Shown here one piece after another: positions 25,876 through 33,521 of a DNA stretch of 34,527 nucleotides. The DNA comes from Flavobacteriaceae bacterium (GTDB lineage Bacteria > Bacteroidota > Bacteroidia > Flavobacteriales > Flavobacteriaceae): NCBI GenBank assembly GCA_947371275.1, contig CANBOV010000027.1, forward strand, positions 1-34,527, written 5' to 3'. Position 1 is the first letter of the stretch. Every line of letters begins with the position of its first letter. Under the pieces are notes generated by a model, which saw only the letters and a program-made list of their open reading frames with translations, was not told where the DNA came from and did no database searches. A program made the translations under genes and the position numbers.

Positions 25876-26908
25876 AAATAGTAAAATTCCAATTTAGTGC
25901 TGAATCATACCACAACTGTCCTTTGGCAACGGTTAGTGGGCAATCAAAATTATTGGTATACAATGCTCCGGTACCAAGTCCTTGTGGCATGGGATTATTT
26001 TGCATATAGGTGAATTGGGCAATCGCATTTAGTCCGATATTACTTTCTAGCGCAGAGGTAATCCACCATCCAATATTGTATTTATTGGCAAGGGCAATCC
26101 ATTCTGAAGTACCTTTAAAGCCCCCTATAAAACTAGGCTTTAAAATGATGTATTGCGGCTTTACTTTTTGCAACAATGCTTCTTTGTCTATGGATGTATA
26201 GACCCCAATAAGCTCTTCGTCTAATGCTATAGGAATTGGCGTACTTTTACAAAGGACTGACATCATGTCAGTGTTGTTTTTCTGAATAGGTTGTTCGATA
26301 CTATGTAATTTAAAACCAGCTAATTGATTTAATTTAGATAAAGCTTCATTTGAACTAAAAGCACCATTAGCATCCACTCGTAATTCGATAGCCTCTTCCT
26401 TGAAATTTTGACGAATAAACTGTAAAAGTCCTAGTTCTTTATCAAAATCTAGTGCTCCTATTTTGAGTTTGATGCACTTAAAACCCGCTGCTATTTTGGC
26501 TTCTATTTGTTCTTTCATATAGGCCTCATCCCCCATCCAAACCAATCCATTAATGGGAATGCTTTTATGGTTTTGAGTAAAGGCAGAAGGAAACAATTCG
26601 AAAGGCGAAGCACTCTCTAAGGACAAGAAGGCCATTTCTACTCCGAATTGGATGGAAGGGAATTCGGTTAGTGCTTCCCACAATGCGTCTTTCCCTAAAT
26701 GGATATTATCGCAGACCCAATGGAGTTTATCCTCATAATCGGGGCGGTCGTCTGCTGATAGTCCGCGCAGTAGTCCGCATTCCCCTACACCAGTATTACC
26801 GTTTGCTTTTAGGACTAGAAACCAAGTTTCTTTGGTAGTCAAAACCCCTCGCGAAGTACCGGAAGGGGTTTTAAAATTGAGCAGGTATTGATGGTAGGTC
26901 GCTTTCAT
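25874..26908 (-). CDS. menC: o-Succinylbenzoate synthase (enolase superfamily)
   Basis: A 344-residue enolase-superfamily enzyme with a capping domain and a barrel. Catalytic residues expected for the muconate-lactonizing subgroup are all present: K147 and K149 (KLK), D179 (RVDANGAF), E205 (IEQPI), D230 (ALDEEL) and K257 (LKPSFIGG). OSBS and dipeptide epimerases share these residues; the position in one operon with menB and menA makes OSBS by far the better call. It dehydrates SHCHC to o-succinylbenzoate in menaquinone synthesis. It starts one base after the stop of the upstream hydrolase gene (26910), so translation is probably coupled. It is the last gene of the operon; menE, which often follows, is absent here. 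Confidence 0.88.
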   Translation of the reverse strand: MKATYHQYLLNFKTPSGTSRGVLTTKETWFLVLKANGNTGVGECGLLRGLSADDRPDYEDKLHWVCDNIHLGKDALWEALTEFPSIQFGVEMAFLSLESASPFELFPSAFTQNHKSIPINGLVWMGDEAYMKEQIEAKIAAGFKCIKLKIGALDFDKELGLLQFIRQNFKEEAIELRVDANGAFSSNEALSKLNQLAGFKLHSIEQPIQKNNTDMMSVLCKSTPIPIALDEELIGVYTSIDKEALLQKVKPQYIILKPSFIGGFKGTSEWIALANKYNIGWWITSALESNIGLNAIAQFTYMQNNPMPQGLGTGALYTNNFDCPLTVAKGQLWYDSALNWNFTI

Positions 26909-26909
26909 A

Positions 26910-27587
26910 TTAGAGCACTAAGCTTTCTCCTATCTCCAGCAGCATTAAGTCTTTACCGGCATCAAAGAAGACCTTTTTGGCCTCATCATGGTTGACCATT
27001 ATAAATCCGAATGTATCGTAATGACAACCCAAAACCTTATCACACTGCACGAAGTCGGCCGCCAGTACAGCATCCTGCACATCCATAGTGAAGTTATTTC
27101 CGATAGGCAATACGGCTAGATCCAATTTGGTACGCATAGGAATGAGTTTCATATCCATAGTTAGCGCTGTATCGCCAGATATGTAAATGTTTTTATGTTC
27201 GCCTTCAATCACAAAACCGCCAGGGTTTCCGCCATAGGAGCCGTCGGGAAACGAACTGGAGTGGATGGCAGCTACATATTTTACTTTACCAAAGTCAAAA
27301 GTCCAGCTCCCGCCGTGGTTCATTGGGTGGTTTTGCAGGCCTTTGTTTCCGTAATAAGAAGCAATCTCCCAATTGGATACAATCACAGCATTGTTGTTTT
27401 TAGCGATTTGCTCGGCGTCTAAGATGTGATCTTGGTGCGCATGGGTCAGTAGTATATAATCAGCCTTTAAAGCGTTTATATCGATGTGTGCTGCGTTGGG
27501 ATTGGCAGAAATAAAAGGATCTACTAAGATATGTTTGCCACTTACTTCGATTTCGATGCAGGCATGGCCGTAAAAAGTAATTTTCAT
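26910..27587 (-). CDS. Metal-dependent hydrolase, metallo-beta-lactamase fold (UPF0173 family)
   Basis: A 225-residue metallo-beta-lactamase-fold protein of the UPF0173 group, starting KITFYGHACIEIE. The metal-binding THAHQDH motif is complete, and later ligands are seen in HSSSFPDGS, SGDTALT and GCHYDTF. The physiological substrate of this family is not established. It lies between menA and menC in a compact operon, which makes a link to menaquinone synthesis possible: thioester hydrolysis of dihydroxynaphthoyl-CoA would fit the one enzymatic step between MenB and MenA, but Bacteroidota usually use a hotdog-fold enzyme for this. No signal peptide, so cytoplasmic. Confidence 0.88.
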   Translation of the reverse strand: MKITFYGHACIEIEVSGKHILVDPFISANPNAAHIDINALKADYILLTHAHQDHILDAEQIAKNNNAVIVSNWEIASYYGNKGLQNHPMNHGGSWTFDFGKVKYVAAIHSSSFPDGSYGGNPGGFVIEGEHKNIYISGDTALTMDMKLIPMRTKLDLAVLPIGNNFTMDVQDAVLAADFVQCDKVLGCHYDTFGFIMVNHDEAKKVFFDAGKDLMLLEIGESLVL

Positions 27588-27605
27588 AGGGTACTTTATA
27601 AAAGA

Positions 27606-28529
27606 TTAAACGTAATTAACTATCATGTCAGATATGAAGTATATCAAGCAAAGGGCTAGCAATATGGACAACAAAAAAGTACTGATGGCTAGTTTCTTTA
27701 ATTCAGGGTCTAACAGTTTAGGGTTTTTATTTCGGTGTACAGTCATTAGGTGGCTGATTAGTGGGAAGTAGGCCACTACAAAGATATATTGGTCAAAATG
27801 AAATTCGTTTAAATAGGCAAACACCAGTACTAGCAGCATGGCCGAACCTACTAGGAAGAAGTGGTATTTTTTGGCATTGGCCCCTCCTATTTTGACTACA
27901 ATGGTATTCTTACCCACCTTACGGTCACTCTCTTCGTCGCGCATGTTATTTAGATTAAGAACGCCAACACTTAAAAATCCGATTGCCGTAGCAGGTAATA
28001 AGAGCAGCATGTCTATGGATTTGGAGAACATGAAGTAGACCCCGAAGGTGCTTACTAACCCAAAGAAGACAAACACGAATACATCACCGTAGCCACTGTA
28101 GCCATAGGCGCCTTTCCCGACCGTATAGCGAATGGCCGAAGCAATGGCTAGAATGCCTAGTCCCAAAAAGACCAAGGAATAAAGCAGGTAACTTTCTTTG
28201 AAAGCGAAGTAAATAAGCGTTATTGCAAAGCCCAATGTGATCAATGAGGTGATGATCATGGCTCGTTTCATTTCGCCTGGAGAGATGACACCGCTTTGAA
28301 TGGCGCGTTTAGGACCTACACGGTCGGCGTTGTCAGTCCCTTTTACGCCATCTCCGTAATCGTTGGCGAAATTGGACAGTATTTGCAGTCCCAGAGTCGT
28401 TAAGAGCGCAAAGATCACGATTTTCCAATTAAACATGGCTTGTGACATGGCGTAAAAACTTCCTACTACAATACCCGATACCGACAATGGCAAGGTTCTA
28501 AGGCGTGCGGCTTGAATCCAGTGTTTCAT
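27606..28529 (-). CDS. menA: 1,4-Dihydroxy-2-naphthoate polyprenyltransferase
   Basis: A 307-residue UbiA-superfamily membrane prenyltransferase with eight or nine hydrophobic helices. The first Asp-rich motif is NFANDYGDGVKGTD and the second is NNMRDEESDRKVGK; the intervening DRVGPKR block is typical of MenA. It joins a polyprenyl chain to 1,4-dihydroxy-2-naphthoate with loss of CO2 to give demethylmenaquinone, in the inner membrane. It is 24 bases downstream of the large PH-domain gene and 18 bases upstream of the hydrolase gene. Neighbouring menB and menC confirm menaquinone rather than ubiquinone use. Confidence 0.95.
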   Translation of the reverse strand: MKHWIQAARLRTLPLSVSGIVVGSFYAMSQAMFNWKIVIFALLTTLGLQILSNFANDYGDGVKGTDNADRVGPKRAIQSGVISPGEMKRAMIITSLITLGFAITLIYFAFKESYLLYSLVFLGLGILAIASAIRYTVGKGAYGYSGYGDVFVFVFFGLVSTFGVYFMFSKSIDMLLLLPATAIGFLSVGVLNLNNMRDEESDRKVGKNTIVVKIGGANAKKYHFFLVGSAMLLVLVFAYLNEFHFDQYIFVVAYFPLISHLMTVHRNKNPKLLDPELKKLAISTFLLSILLALCLIYFISDMIVNYV

Positions 28530-28553
28530 AATAACTTATTCTAATTTACTTAA

Positions 28554-30053
28554 TTACATCCAATTGCTATCAGAGGTTTCTATTTCGTACAACCATAGGT
28601 TGACGTATTCTTGTATGCGGTTATAATTACCTAAATGAAAGGTTATGTTACCTCCAGCAGTGTGCAGGGTTAGCGAACCAATATTTAGGCTTTTGTGCCA
28701 AAACAATTGCGAGGTTGTGATGGCTTGTATTTTTTCGAGTGTTATGATTTGGTTTTCTACATCCCATGCCCCACTTTGTTTGATTATGTGGTCTTTACTA
28801 ATGAACAGGCGGTAGTTGCGAAATCCGAACGACAGCACTACGACAAAGAACACACTGTAGGCCCAAGCAAAATGGCTGAATTTGAAAAGGGAAGCATCAC
28901 CATAGTGTGCTATACTATAAAAACCGACTAAAGGTAACACAATTATGAGCACTATGGAAAACCCTAATTTTCTAAAATTGGGTTTAAGCATTTTCCCTTT
29001 TTTTGGAAGCTTTTGAAACAACAACTGCAGTATACCGTCTCGTTCTACTGCATTGCAACCCGGTATTTCAATTAACGATTTGCGGTCTTCCTTTCCGTTA
29101 CTGATGGCTTGACGGATTTTAATTTCTAGTACATCTAGTTTCTTTTGGAAGTAGTTCTGGGAAACCTTTACGATTTGAACCTTTTCAGGCTTTAGTATTG
29201 TGCTTTGGGTATTTATTAGCCCGTGAAACAAGAGCAACGATCCCTTTTGTTTGGTGATGGTATAATCAAAAAACTTGATGAGCGTACGTGCGATATTGAT
29301 CACAAAGACTACAGAGACCAATATTAAAATCGATAGTAAAATGGAATAGACCACTGAATTGTTGGACACAAACGCTTGAACCGACTTGTTTTCCCACACC
29401 TCTTCATGTCCGATGTTGCGGAGGTTATCCATTATGGTGAAGAAAAAGGTTAGAATTAACCCGACACTCCTAACGTAGTTGGACGTAATCCCTACTTTGA
29501 TGAGGCTAATGAAATTGATTTTGAGAAAAGGAGTCTCTTGCGTTACTTGAGTTTCTTGGGTGAGCGACTGCACTGCAGCTGATTGAGCACTACCTTCATT
29601 TTCAAGGAGTTTAGCCTTTAACGACAGGGCTAAATCATGCGAGATAGCCTTAATATTGCCTTCTTTCTTATCGCTACCGGCAGTATCCACATCGAGGGCA
29701 TATACTCCGACTAGGCGCTGAATTAACGACTGTTTTATGTTGACTTGTTGGATTTTATTGAGTTGGATAGTCGTTTTCGTTTTATTTACAACCCCTTCAC
29801 TTACAATGAATTCGTCGTTATCTTCGTCGATATAAAAAGTGAAGTTGCGGTATTTTAAATAGGCAATCACTCCGACTAAGACAATGAACGCTAGTATTCC
29901 TAGGGCGAAGTAACCCCAACTCAAATTCTTTTCTTTAACAAAAACCACTAGCAGTATGGGCCAGAAGGCTCTCCCTAGCTTTTGGACCGTATCGGCAAAC
30001 ATGACCAATATTCCAATGACAGACTGCCGTTGTGGTTGATTGAAATCGGACAT
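28554..30053 (-). CDS. PH-domain membrane protein, large subunit (YdbT-like)
   Basis: A 499-residue membrane protein with three bacterial PH (bPH2, formerly DUF304) domains, about residues 65-150, 255-345 and 405-490, each after a pair of membrane helices (about 30-62, 195-250, 360-400). The first has the usual FYIDEDNDEFIVSEGVVNK start and IQLNKIQQVNI strand. YdbS/YdbT-type pairs occur in Firmicutes and Bacteroidota; in Bacillus they affect resistance to certain antimicrobial peptides. The start ATG is four bases after the stop of its smaller partner, so the pair is co-translated. Why they are inside a men operon is unclear. Confidence 0.88.
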   Translation of the reverse strand: MSDFNQPQRQSVIGILVMFADTVQKLGRAFWPILLVVFVKEKNLSWGYFALGILAFIVLVGVIAYLKYRNFTFYIDEDNDEFIVSEGVVNKTKTTIQLNKIQQVNIKQSLIQRLVGVYALDVDTAGSDKKEGNIKAISHDLALSLKAKLLENEGSAQSAAVQSLTQETQVTQETPFLKINFISLIKVGITSNYVRSVGLILTFFFTIMDNLRNIGHEEVWENKSVQAFVSNNSVVYSILLSILILVSVVFVINIARTLIKFFDYTITKQKGSLLLFHGLINTQSTILKPEKVQIVKVSQNYFQKKLDVLEIKIRQAISNGKEDRKSLIEIPGCNAVERDGILQLLFQKLPKKGKMLKPNFRKLGFSIVLIIVLPLVGFYSIAHYGDASLFKFSHFAWAYSVFFVVVLSFGFRNYRLFISKDHIIKQSGAWDVENQIITLEKIQAITTSQLFWHKSLNIGSLTLHTAGGNITFHLGNYNRIQEYVNLWLYEIETSDSNWM

Positions 30054-30057
30054 CTTT

Positions 30058-30573
30058 TTAAAGTTGTTTTTGGATTTTACCCATTAGCAATTGTTTGATA
30101 TCTTCGGCTTCCTCTTTTAGAATGCCAGGGATTTCTATATCACTGGAAACCCCTCCGGCGGTGAATATTTCGACTTTTGCTAAGCCAAACCACCTAGAAA
30201 GAATTCCTTCATGTAAAGCAACGTGTTGCACTCTATTATAAGGAATTACCATCGTATTGGTTGCTATAATACCTTTGCGATAGATGACATCATGTTGGCG
30301 AAAGGCATAGGCTTTTTTACGAAAGGATACGCGAGACAAGAGCAGGATTAGAAAAAACAAAACCCCTAGTCCGCCGAAGAGTAATGGCTTTTGCTCGACT
30401 ACCTCATCCACCAAAAACAACAGTATGATTAGTGCTGTGAAGGCTACTGCAAAGACCGCAGCTAACGTAATTACTATTACGCTCCAATACTTAGATTGAA
30501 GAGCAGTTAGTTTTACGTGTTCGTATCTTGGCAACGCTTTAGTATCTATCGTTTCATTAGTGAAGTCGGCCAT
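30058..30573 (-). CDS. PH-domain membrane protein, small subunit (YdbS-like)
   Basis: A 171-residue protein with two membrane helices (about 32-56 and 62-80) followed by one bPH2 domain (about 85-165: YRKGIIATNTMVIPYNRVQHVALHEG). This is the YdbS partner of the larger protein encoded just downstream. It lies 21 bases after menB on the same strand. Role is presumed to be in the envelope; no catalytic residues are seen. Confidence 0.88.
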   Translation of the reverse strand: MADFTNETIDTKALPRYEHVKLTALQSKYWSVIVITLAAVFAVAFTALIILLFLVDEVVEQKPLLFGGLGVLFFLILLLSRVSFRKKAYAFRQHDVIYRKGIIATNTMVIPYNRVQHVALHEGILSRWFGLAKVEIFTAGGVSSDIEIPGILKEEAEDIKQLLMGKIQKQL

Positions 30574-30594
30574 GGTTTCTTTATTCTTTTGTTG

Positions 30595-31437
30595 TTATGG
30601 AATCCATTTGTTTTTCCCGAAATTGGGCTTTCTTTTTTCAAGGAAGGCATTTCGCCCTTCAATTGCTTCATCGGTCATGTAGGCTAAGCGCGTGGCTTCC
30701 CCTGCAAACACCTGTTGGCCCACCATCCCATCATCGGTTAGGTTCATGGCAAACTTTAGCATCTTGATGGACGTAGGTGACTTCGCTAAAATCTCTTGCG
30801 CCCATTCGTAGGCGGTAGCTTCTAATTCGTCGTGTGGAATAACGGCATTTACCATTCCCATATCGAATGCTTCTTGTGCGTTGTAATTGCGCCCAAGGAA
30901 GAATATTTCTCTTGCTTTCTTTTGACCTACCATTTTGGCTAAGTAGGCCGAACCGTACCCTCCATCGAAACTGGTCACATCGGCATCCGTTTGCTTGAAT
31001 ATGGCGTGTTCTTTACTGGCTAGCGTTAGGTCACAGATGACGTGAAGACTATGTCCGCCTCCTACAGCCCAGCCTGGCACGACTGCGATGACTACTTTGG
31101 GCATGAAGCGAATTAGGCGTTGTACTTCTAGAATATTGAGTCGGTGGTATCCGTCTTCTCCGACGTAGCCTTGATGGCCTCGGGCTTTTTGATCCCCTCC
31201 ACTACAGAACGACCAGATGCCGTCTTTGGTTGAGGGCCCTTCAGCCGAAAGCAATACCACTCCGATGGTGGTATCTTCCATCGCATCGTAGAAGGCATTA
31301 TAGAGTTCGCTCGTCGTTTTAGGACGGAACGCGTTGCGCACGTTTGGTCGGTTAAACGCGATGCGGGCGACCCCTTCCGATTTTTTATAGGTGATGTCTT
31401 CGTATTCCTTTACGGTTTCCCATTGTATTTCACTCAT
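30595..31437 (-). CDS. menB: 1,4-Dihydroxy-2-naphthoyl-CoA synthase
   Basis: A 280-residue crotonase-fold enzyme that closes the second ring of o-succinylbenzoyl-CoA to 1,4-dihydroxy-2-naphthoyl-CoA. Diagnostic features are FCSGGDQKARG (oxyanion hole and the GGD start of the active-site loop), PGWAVGGGHSLHVICDLT, QTDADVTSFDGGYGSAYLA and the C-terminal tail GRNAFLEKRKPNF, which is typical of MenB and not of other crotonases. First gene of the six-gene minus-strand operon. The upstream region shared with the C1 peptidase gene has no clear TAnnTTTG box, but carries a 10-bp direct repeat (31460 and 31491). Confidence 0.96.
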   Translation of the reverse strand: MSEIQWETVKEYEDITYKKSEGVARIAFNRPNVRNAFRPKTTSELYNAFYDAMEDTTIGVVLLSAEGPSTKDGIWSFCSGGDQKARGHQGYVGEDGYHRLNILEVQRLIRFMPKVVIAVVPGWAVGGGHSLHVICDLTLASKEHAIFKQTDADVTSFDGGYGSAYLAKMVGQKKAREIFFLGRNYNAQEAFDMGMVNAVIPHDELEATAYEWAQEILAKSPTSIKMLKFAMNLTDDGMVGQQVFAGEATRLAYMTDEAIEGRNAFLEKRKPNFGKNKWIP

Positions 31438-31459
31438 AGACCAAGGTTTTAAAGCGGAT

Positions 31460-31500
31460 TGTATAAATTTTTATTAAAAAAACAACCGAGTGTATAAATT
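31460..31500. repeat. Paired 10-bp direct repeat in the menB/peptidase intergenic region
   Basis: TGTATAAATT occurs at 31460-31469 and again at 31491-31500, 31 bp apart, close to three helical turns, between the divergent starts of menB (31437) and the C1 peptidase (31564). Could be paired binding sites or an accident of AT-rich DNA. Confidence 0.35.
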
Positions 31501-31563
31501 CTATTATTTTAGCGTAAAAATAAATCATTTTTTGACTTTAACCTCATTACCACACATAATCTT

Positions 31564-32676
31564 ATGAAGAAAACCCTATTTTATTTTGCCGCTTTAACTT
31601 TTGGTTTACATGGATATTCCCAAACTTATGAATTTCAAACCATTAAAGATATTGAAGCCAATCCTGTAATCTCACAGGATCACACAGGAACCTGTTGGAG
31701 TTTCTCTACCACTTCCTTTTTGGAAGCCGAAATTATCCGCCTTACTGGCAAGCATATTGACTTGTCGGAAATGTATAATGTACGGGAGACCTATCCTAAA
31801 AAAGCGTGGGTTTATATCATGCGTCAGGGAAAAGCACAGTTTGGCGAAGGCGGACTAGCCCATGACGTCATCAACTCGGCCCGCGATAACGGATTGGTAC
31901 CCCAAAGTGTTTACAGTGGCAAATTAAATCCTACTGATGAATACAGCGATGTGGAATTGAAAGCCGTATTAGAGAACCTGGTTAAAACCTATGTGGCGAA
32001 TCCGAATAAAGAATTGTCACCACGTTGGAAAGAGGCTGTTAACGGAGTATTGGATGCATATATGGGTAAAGTACCTGCGGAATTTACGTATGAAGGGAAG
32101 TCATATACACCGAAGACTTTTATGGAAAGTACGAAGTTGAATCCGAAGGACTATGTGACCATTTCTTCCTTTACACACGAGGCCTATTACAAGCCTTTTT
32201 TACTGGACATCCCTGATAATTTCTCAAATGGATTATTCTACAATGTGCCTTTAGATGAATTTGTACAAAATATTGACAATGCGATAGATAAAGGATTTAC
32301 TTTATCTATTGATGCCGACGTTAGCGAGCCTACTTTTGCGGGTAAAAAAGGGATCGCTGTTATCCCAGAATCGGAGCTTGATAGCAAAACAATCTTGACT
32401 GAAATCAAGCCAGAGAAAGCCATAACGGCGGCTTACCGTCAACAGGAATTTGAGAACTACAACACTACGGATGATCACTTGATGCACATCGTGGGGAAAG
32501 TAAAAGACCAAAAGGGCAATGTGTATTACAAAGTTAAAAACTCTTGGGGGCAAGATGCTGGCAAGAATGGCTTTGTCTATATGAGTGTGCCGTATTTGCG
32601 CTTGAAAGCCATTTCGGTGTTGGTTCACAAAGACGGCTTAGTAGCGAAAACTAGAGCTTCGTTGGGGATACAATAA
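31564..32676 (+). CDS. Secreted papain-like C1 family peptidase
   Basis: A 370-residue cysteine peptidase with a signal peptide (1-20, ends HGYSQ). The catalytic triad is visible: C44 in HTGTCWSF, H308 in LMHIVGK and N326 in KNSWG; the oxyanion-hole Q38 lies six residues before the Cys. The large insert between Cys and His and the DDHLMH context resemble the bleomycin hydrolase/aminopeptidase C (C1B) branch more than secreted papains, but unlike PepC this one is exported, so it probably works in the periplasm or at the surface. No C-terminal T9SS domain is seen. Single gene with its own terminator, divergent from the men operon. Confidence 0.9.
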   Translation: MKKTLFYFAALTFGLHGYSQTYEFQTIKDIEANPVISQDHTGTCWSFSTTSFLEAEIIRLTGKHIDLSEMYNVRETYPKKAWVYIMRQGKAQFGEGGLAHDVINSARDNGLVPQSVYSGKLNPTDEYSDVELKAVLENLVKTYVANPNKELSPRWKEAVNGVLDAYMGKVPAEFTYEGKSYTPKTFMESTKLNPKDYVTISSFTHEAYYKPFLLDIPDNFSNGLFYNVPLDEFVQNIDNAIDKGFTLSIDADVSEPTFAGKKGIAVIPESELDSKTILTEIKPEKAITAAYRQQEFENYNTTDDHLMHIVGKVKDQKGNVYYKVKNSWGQDAGKNGFVYMSVPYLRLKAISVLVHKDGLVAKTRASLGIQ

Positions 32677-32695
32677 CCTTACCCAATGCTATTGA

Positions 32696-32732
32696 GAAGC
32701 CCGCAAGTTAAAAACTTGCGGGCTTCTTCATT
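32696..32732 (+). terminator. Rho-independent terminator of the C1 peptidase gene
   Basis: Perfect 14-bp stem GAAGCCCGCAAGTT / AACTTGCGGGCTTC with an AAA loop (32696-32726), followed by TTCATTTTT. It is immediately followed by the first copy of the repeat array. Confidence 0.88.
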
Positions 32733-32736
32733 TTTA

Positions 32737-32824
32737 AGCTTCTCGATTAGCTACGCTCCGTTCGCATACCCATGGTATTCTCGGGTCATTCCGATGCATC
32801 GGGGCACTCGAAGTGACGAGGGGG
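32737..32824. repeat. Hairpin repeat, long form, copy 1
   Basis: 88-bp element beginning AGCTTCTCGATTAGC and ending CACTCGAAGTGACGAGGGGG, with internal palindromes CCATGG and CCGATGCATCGG. It differs from copy 3 (32910-32997) at one base only. Followed by the linker GGTTTCAGGTTATGG. Confidence 0.9.
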
Positions 32825-32840
32825 TGGTTTCAGGTTATGG

Positions 32841-32888
32841 AGCTTCTCGATACATTTTGAGCAAAGCTCAAAACACTCGAAGTGACGG
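32841..32888. repeat. Hairpin repeat, short form, copy 2
   Basis: 48-bp element with the same ends as the long form (AGCTTCTCGAT ... CACTCGAAGTGACG) and an internal perfect hairpin TTTTGAGC-AAA-GCTCAAAA. A 21-bp linker containing GGGTGGTTTTACGTT follows. Confidence 0.9.
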
Positions 32889-32909
32889 TAGGGTGGTTTT
32901 ACGTTCTAG

Positions 32910-32997
32910 AGCTTCTCGATTAGCTACGCTCCGTTCGCATACCCATGGTATACTCGGGTCATTCCGATGCATCGGGGCACTCGAAGTGACGAGGGGG
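32910..32997. repeat. Hairpin repeat, long form, copy 3
   Basis: 88 bp, 87 identical to copy 1. It ends three bases before the stop codon of the GIY-YIG gene (33001). Starts exactly 69 bp after the start of copy 2, the same period as between copies 4 and 5. Confidence 0.9.
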
Positions 32998-33000
32998 CGT

Positions 33001-33288
33001 TTAAAACTTCTTTTTTGATAAGTTACTTAATAAAACGAAATCTCCTTTTATTAGTGCTAATTTCTTAGCTCTTGACCATTTCTTTATTTGTTTTTCTGTA
33101 TCGATTGCCATGCTTATGTTAGTAAATTCGGCATAAAAGACTAATTTCAATGGCCTTCTTTTGAAGGTATAACAACTTGTATAAAATCCTGAATCATGTT
33201 GATACATTCGCTTGGTTAAATCACTTGTAACCCCAGTATATAAGGAATCATCTGCACATTGTAAGATGTAAACGTAAGATATTTGCAT
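33001..33288 (-). CDS. Small GIY-YIG nuclease (YhbQ/UPF0213-like)
   Basis: A 95-residue stand-alone GIY-YIG domain. Visible are the paired-tyrosine strands YVYILQC and LYTG (Y5/Y7 and Y17/G19), the catalytic Arg R27 in KRMYQH and the metal-binding Glu E65 in DTEKQIKKW, followed by a basic tail (SRAKKLALIKG). The frame extends 11 codons further to a TTG (33321), but that lies in the -33 box; the ATG at 33286-33288 is preferred. The family is small, often multicopy in Bacteroidota, and of uncertain role in DNA repair or mobile DNA. The gene with its promoter exactly fills the gap between hairpin repeat copies 3 and 4, which suggests a joint mobile unit or a nuclease acting on the repeats. Confidence 0.9.
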   Translation of the reverse strand: MQISYVYILQCADDSLYTGVTSDLTKRMYQHDSGFYTSCYTFKRRPLKLVFYAEFTNISMAIDTEKQIKKWSRAKKLALIKGDFVLLSNLSKKKF

Positions 33289-33292
33289 AACA

Positions 33293-33322
33293 CAAATGTA
33301 AGAAATATTACTGGTTTTCAAA
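33293..33322 (-). promoter_or_regulatory. Promoter of the GIY-YIG gene
   Basis: Minus-strand TTTG (33319-33322), 18-base spacer, TACATTTG (33293-33300): a full match to TTTG-N17..23-TAnnTTTG. The -7 box ends only four bases before the ATG, so the transcript is probably leaderless or nearly so. The -33 box abuts repeat copy 4. Confidence 0.6.
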
Positions 33323-33370
33323 AGCTTCTCGATACATTTTGAGCAAAGCTCAAAACACTCGAAGTGACGG
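33323..33370. repeat. Hairpin repeat, short form, copy 4
   Basis: 48 bp, identical to copy 2. It touches the -33 box of the GIY-YIG promoter on its left. The following 21-bp linker differs from that of copy 2 at two bases. Confidence 0.9.
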
Positions 33371-33391
33371 CGGGGTGGTTTTACGTTATAG

Positions 33392-33439
33392 AGCTTCTCG
33401 ATACATTTTGAGCAAAGCTCAAAACACTCTAAGTGACGG
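33392..33439. repeat. Hairpin repeat, short form, copy 5
   Basis: 48 bp, one mismatch (ACTCTAAG for ACTCGAAG) from copies 2, 4 and 6, 69 bp after the start of copy 4. The linker after it decays after GGGTG. Confidence 0.9.
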
Positions 33440-33521
33440 TAGGGTGTTATTGATATTTAGTGCTGAGTGAGTCATAAATTGGCTATCAATTAGAATAACG
33501 CTAGGCATTTTACGGATTTGG
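33440..33521. other. Unique spacer between repeat copies 5 and 6
   Basis: About 80 bp without an ORF or clear structure. The last 18 bases resemble the standard linker (ATTTTACGGATTTGG), the rest does not match other parts of the array. Confidence 0.4.

Noticed and set aside
25874..26908. Dipeptide epimerase instead of MenC
   Set aside because: Catalytic residues cannot separate the two, but the operon with menA and menB favours o-succinylbenzoate synthase strongly.
32686..33018. 110-codon plus-strand ORF across the repeat array
   Set aside because: It is made of repeat copies 1-3 and the terminator read through; the repeated RSRASRLATLRSHTHGI pattern is just the DNA repeat translated. No promoter and no protein features.
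33289..33321. TTG start giving a 106-residue GIY-YIG protein
   Set aside because: The TTG lies within the -33 box of a well-matched promoter; the GIY-YIG domain begins right after the ATG at 33288.
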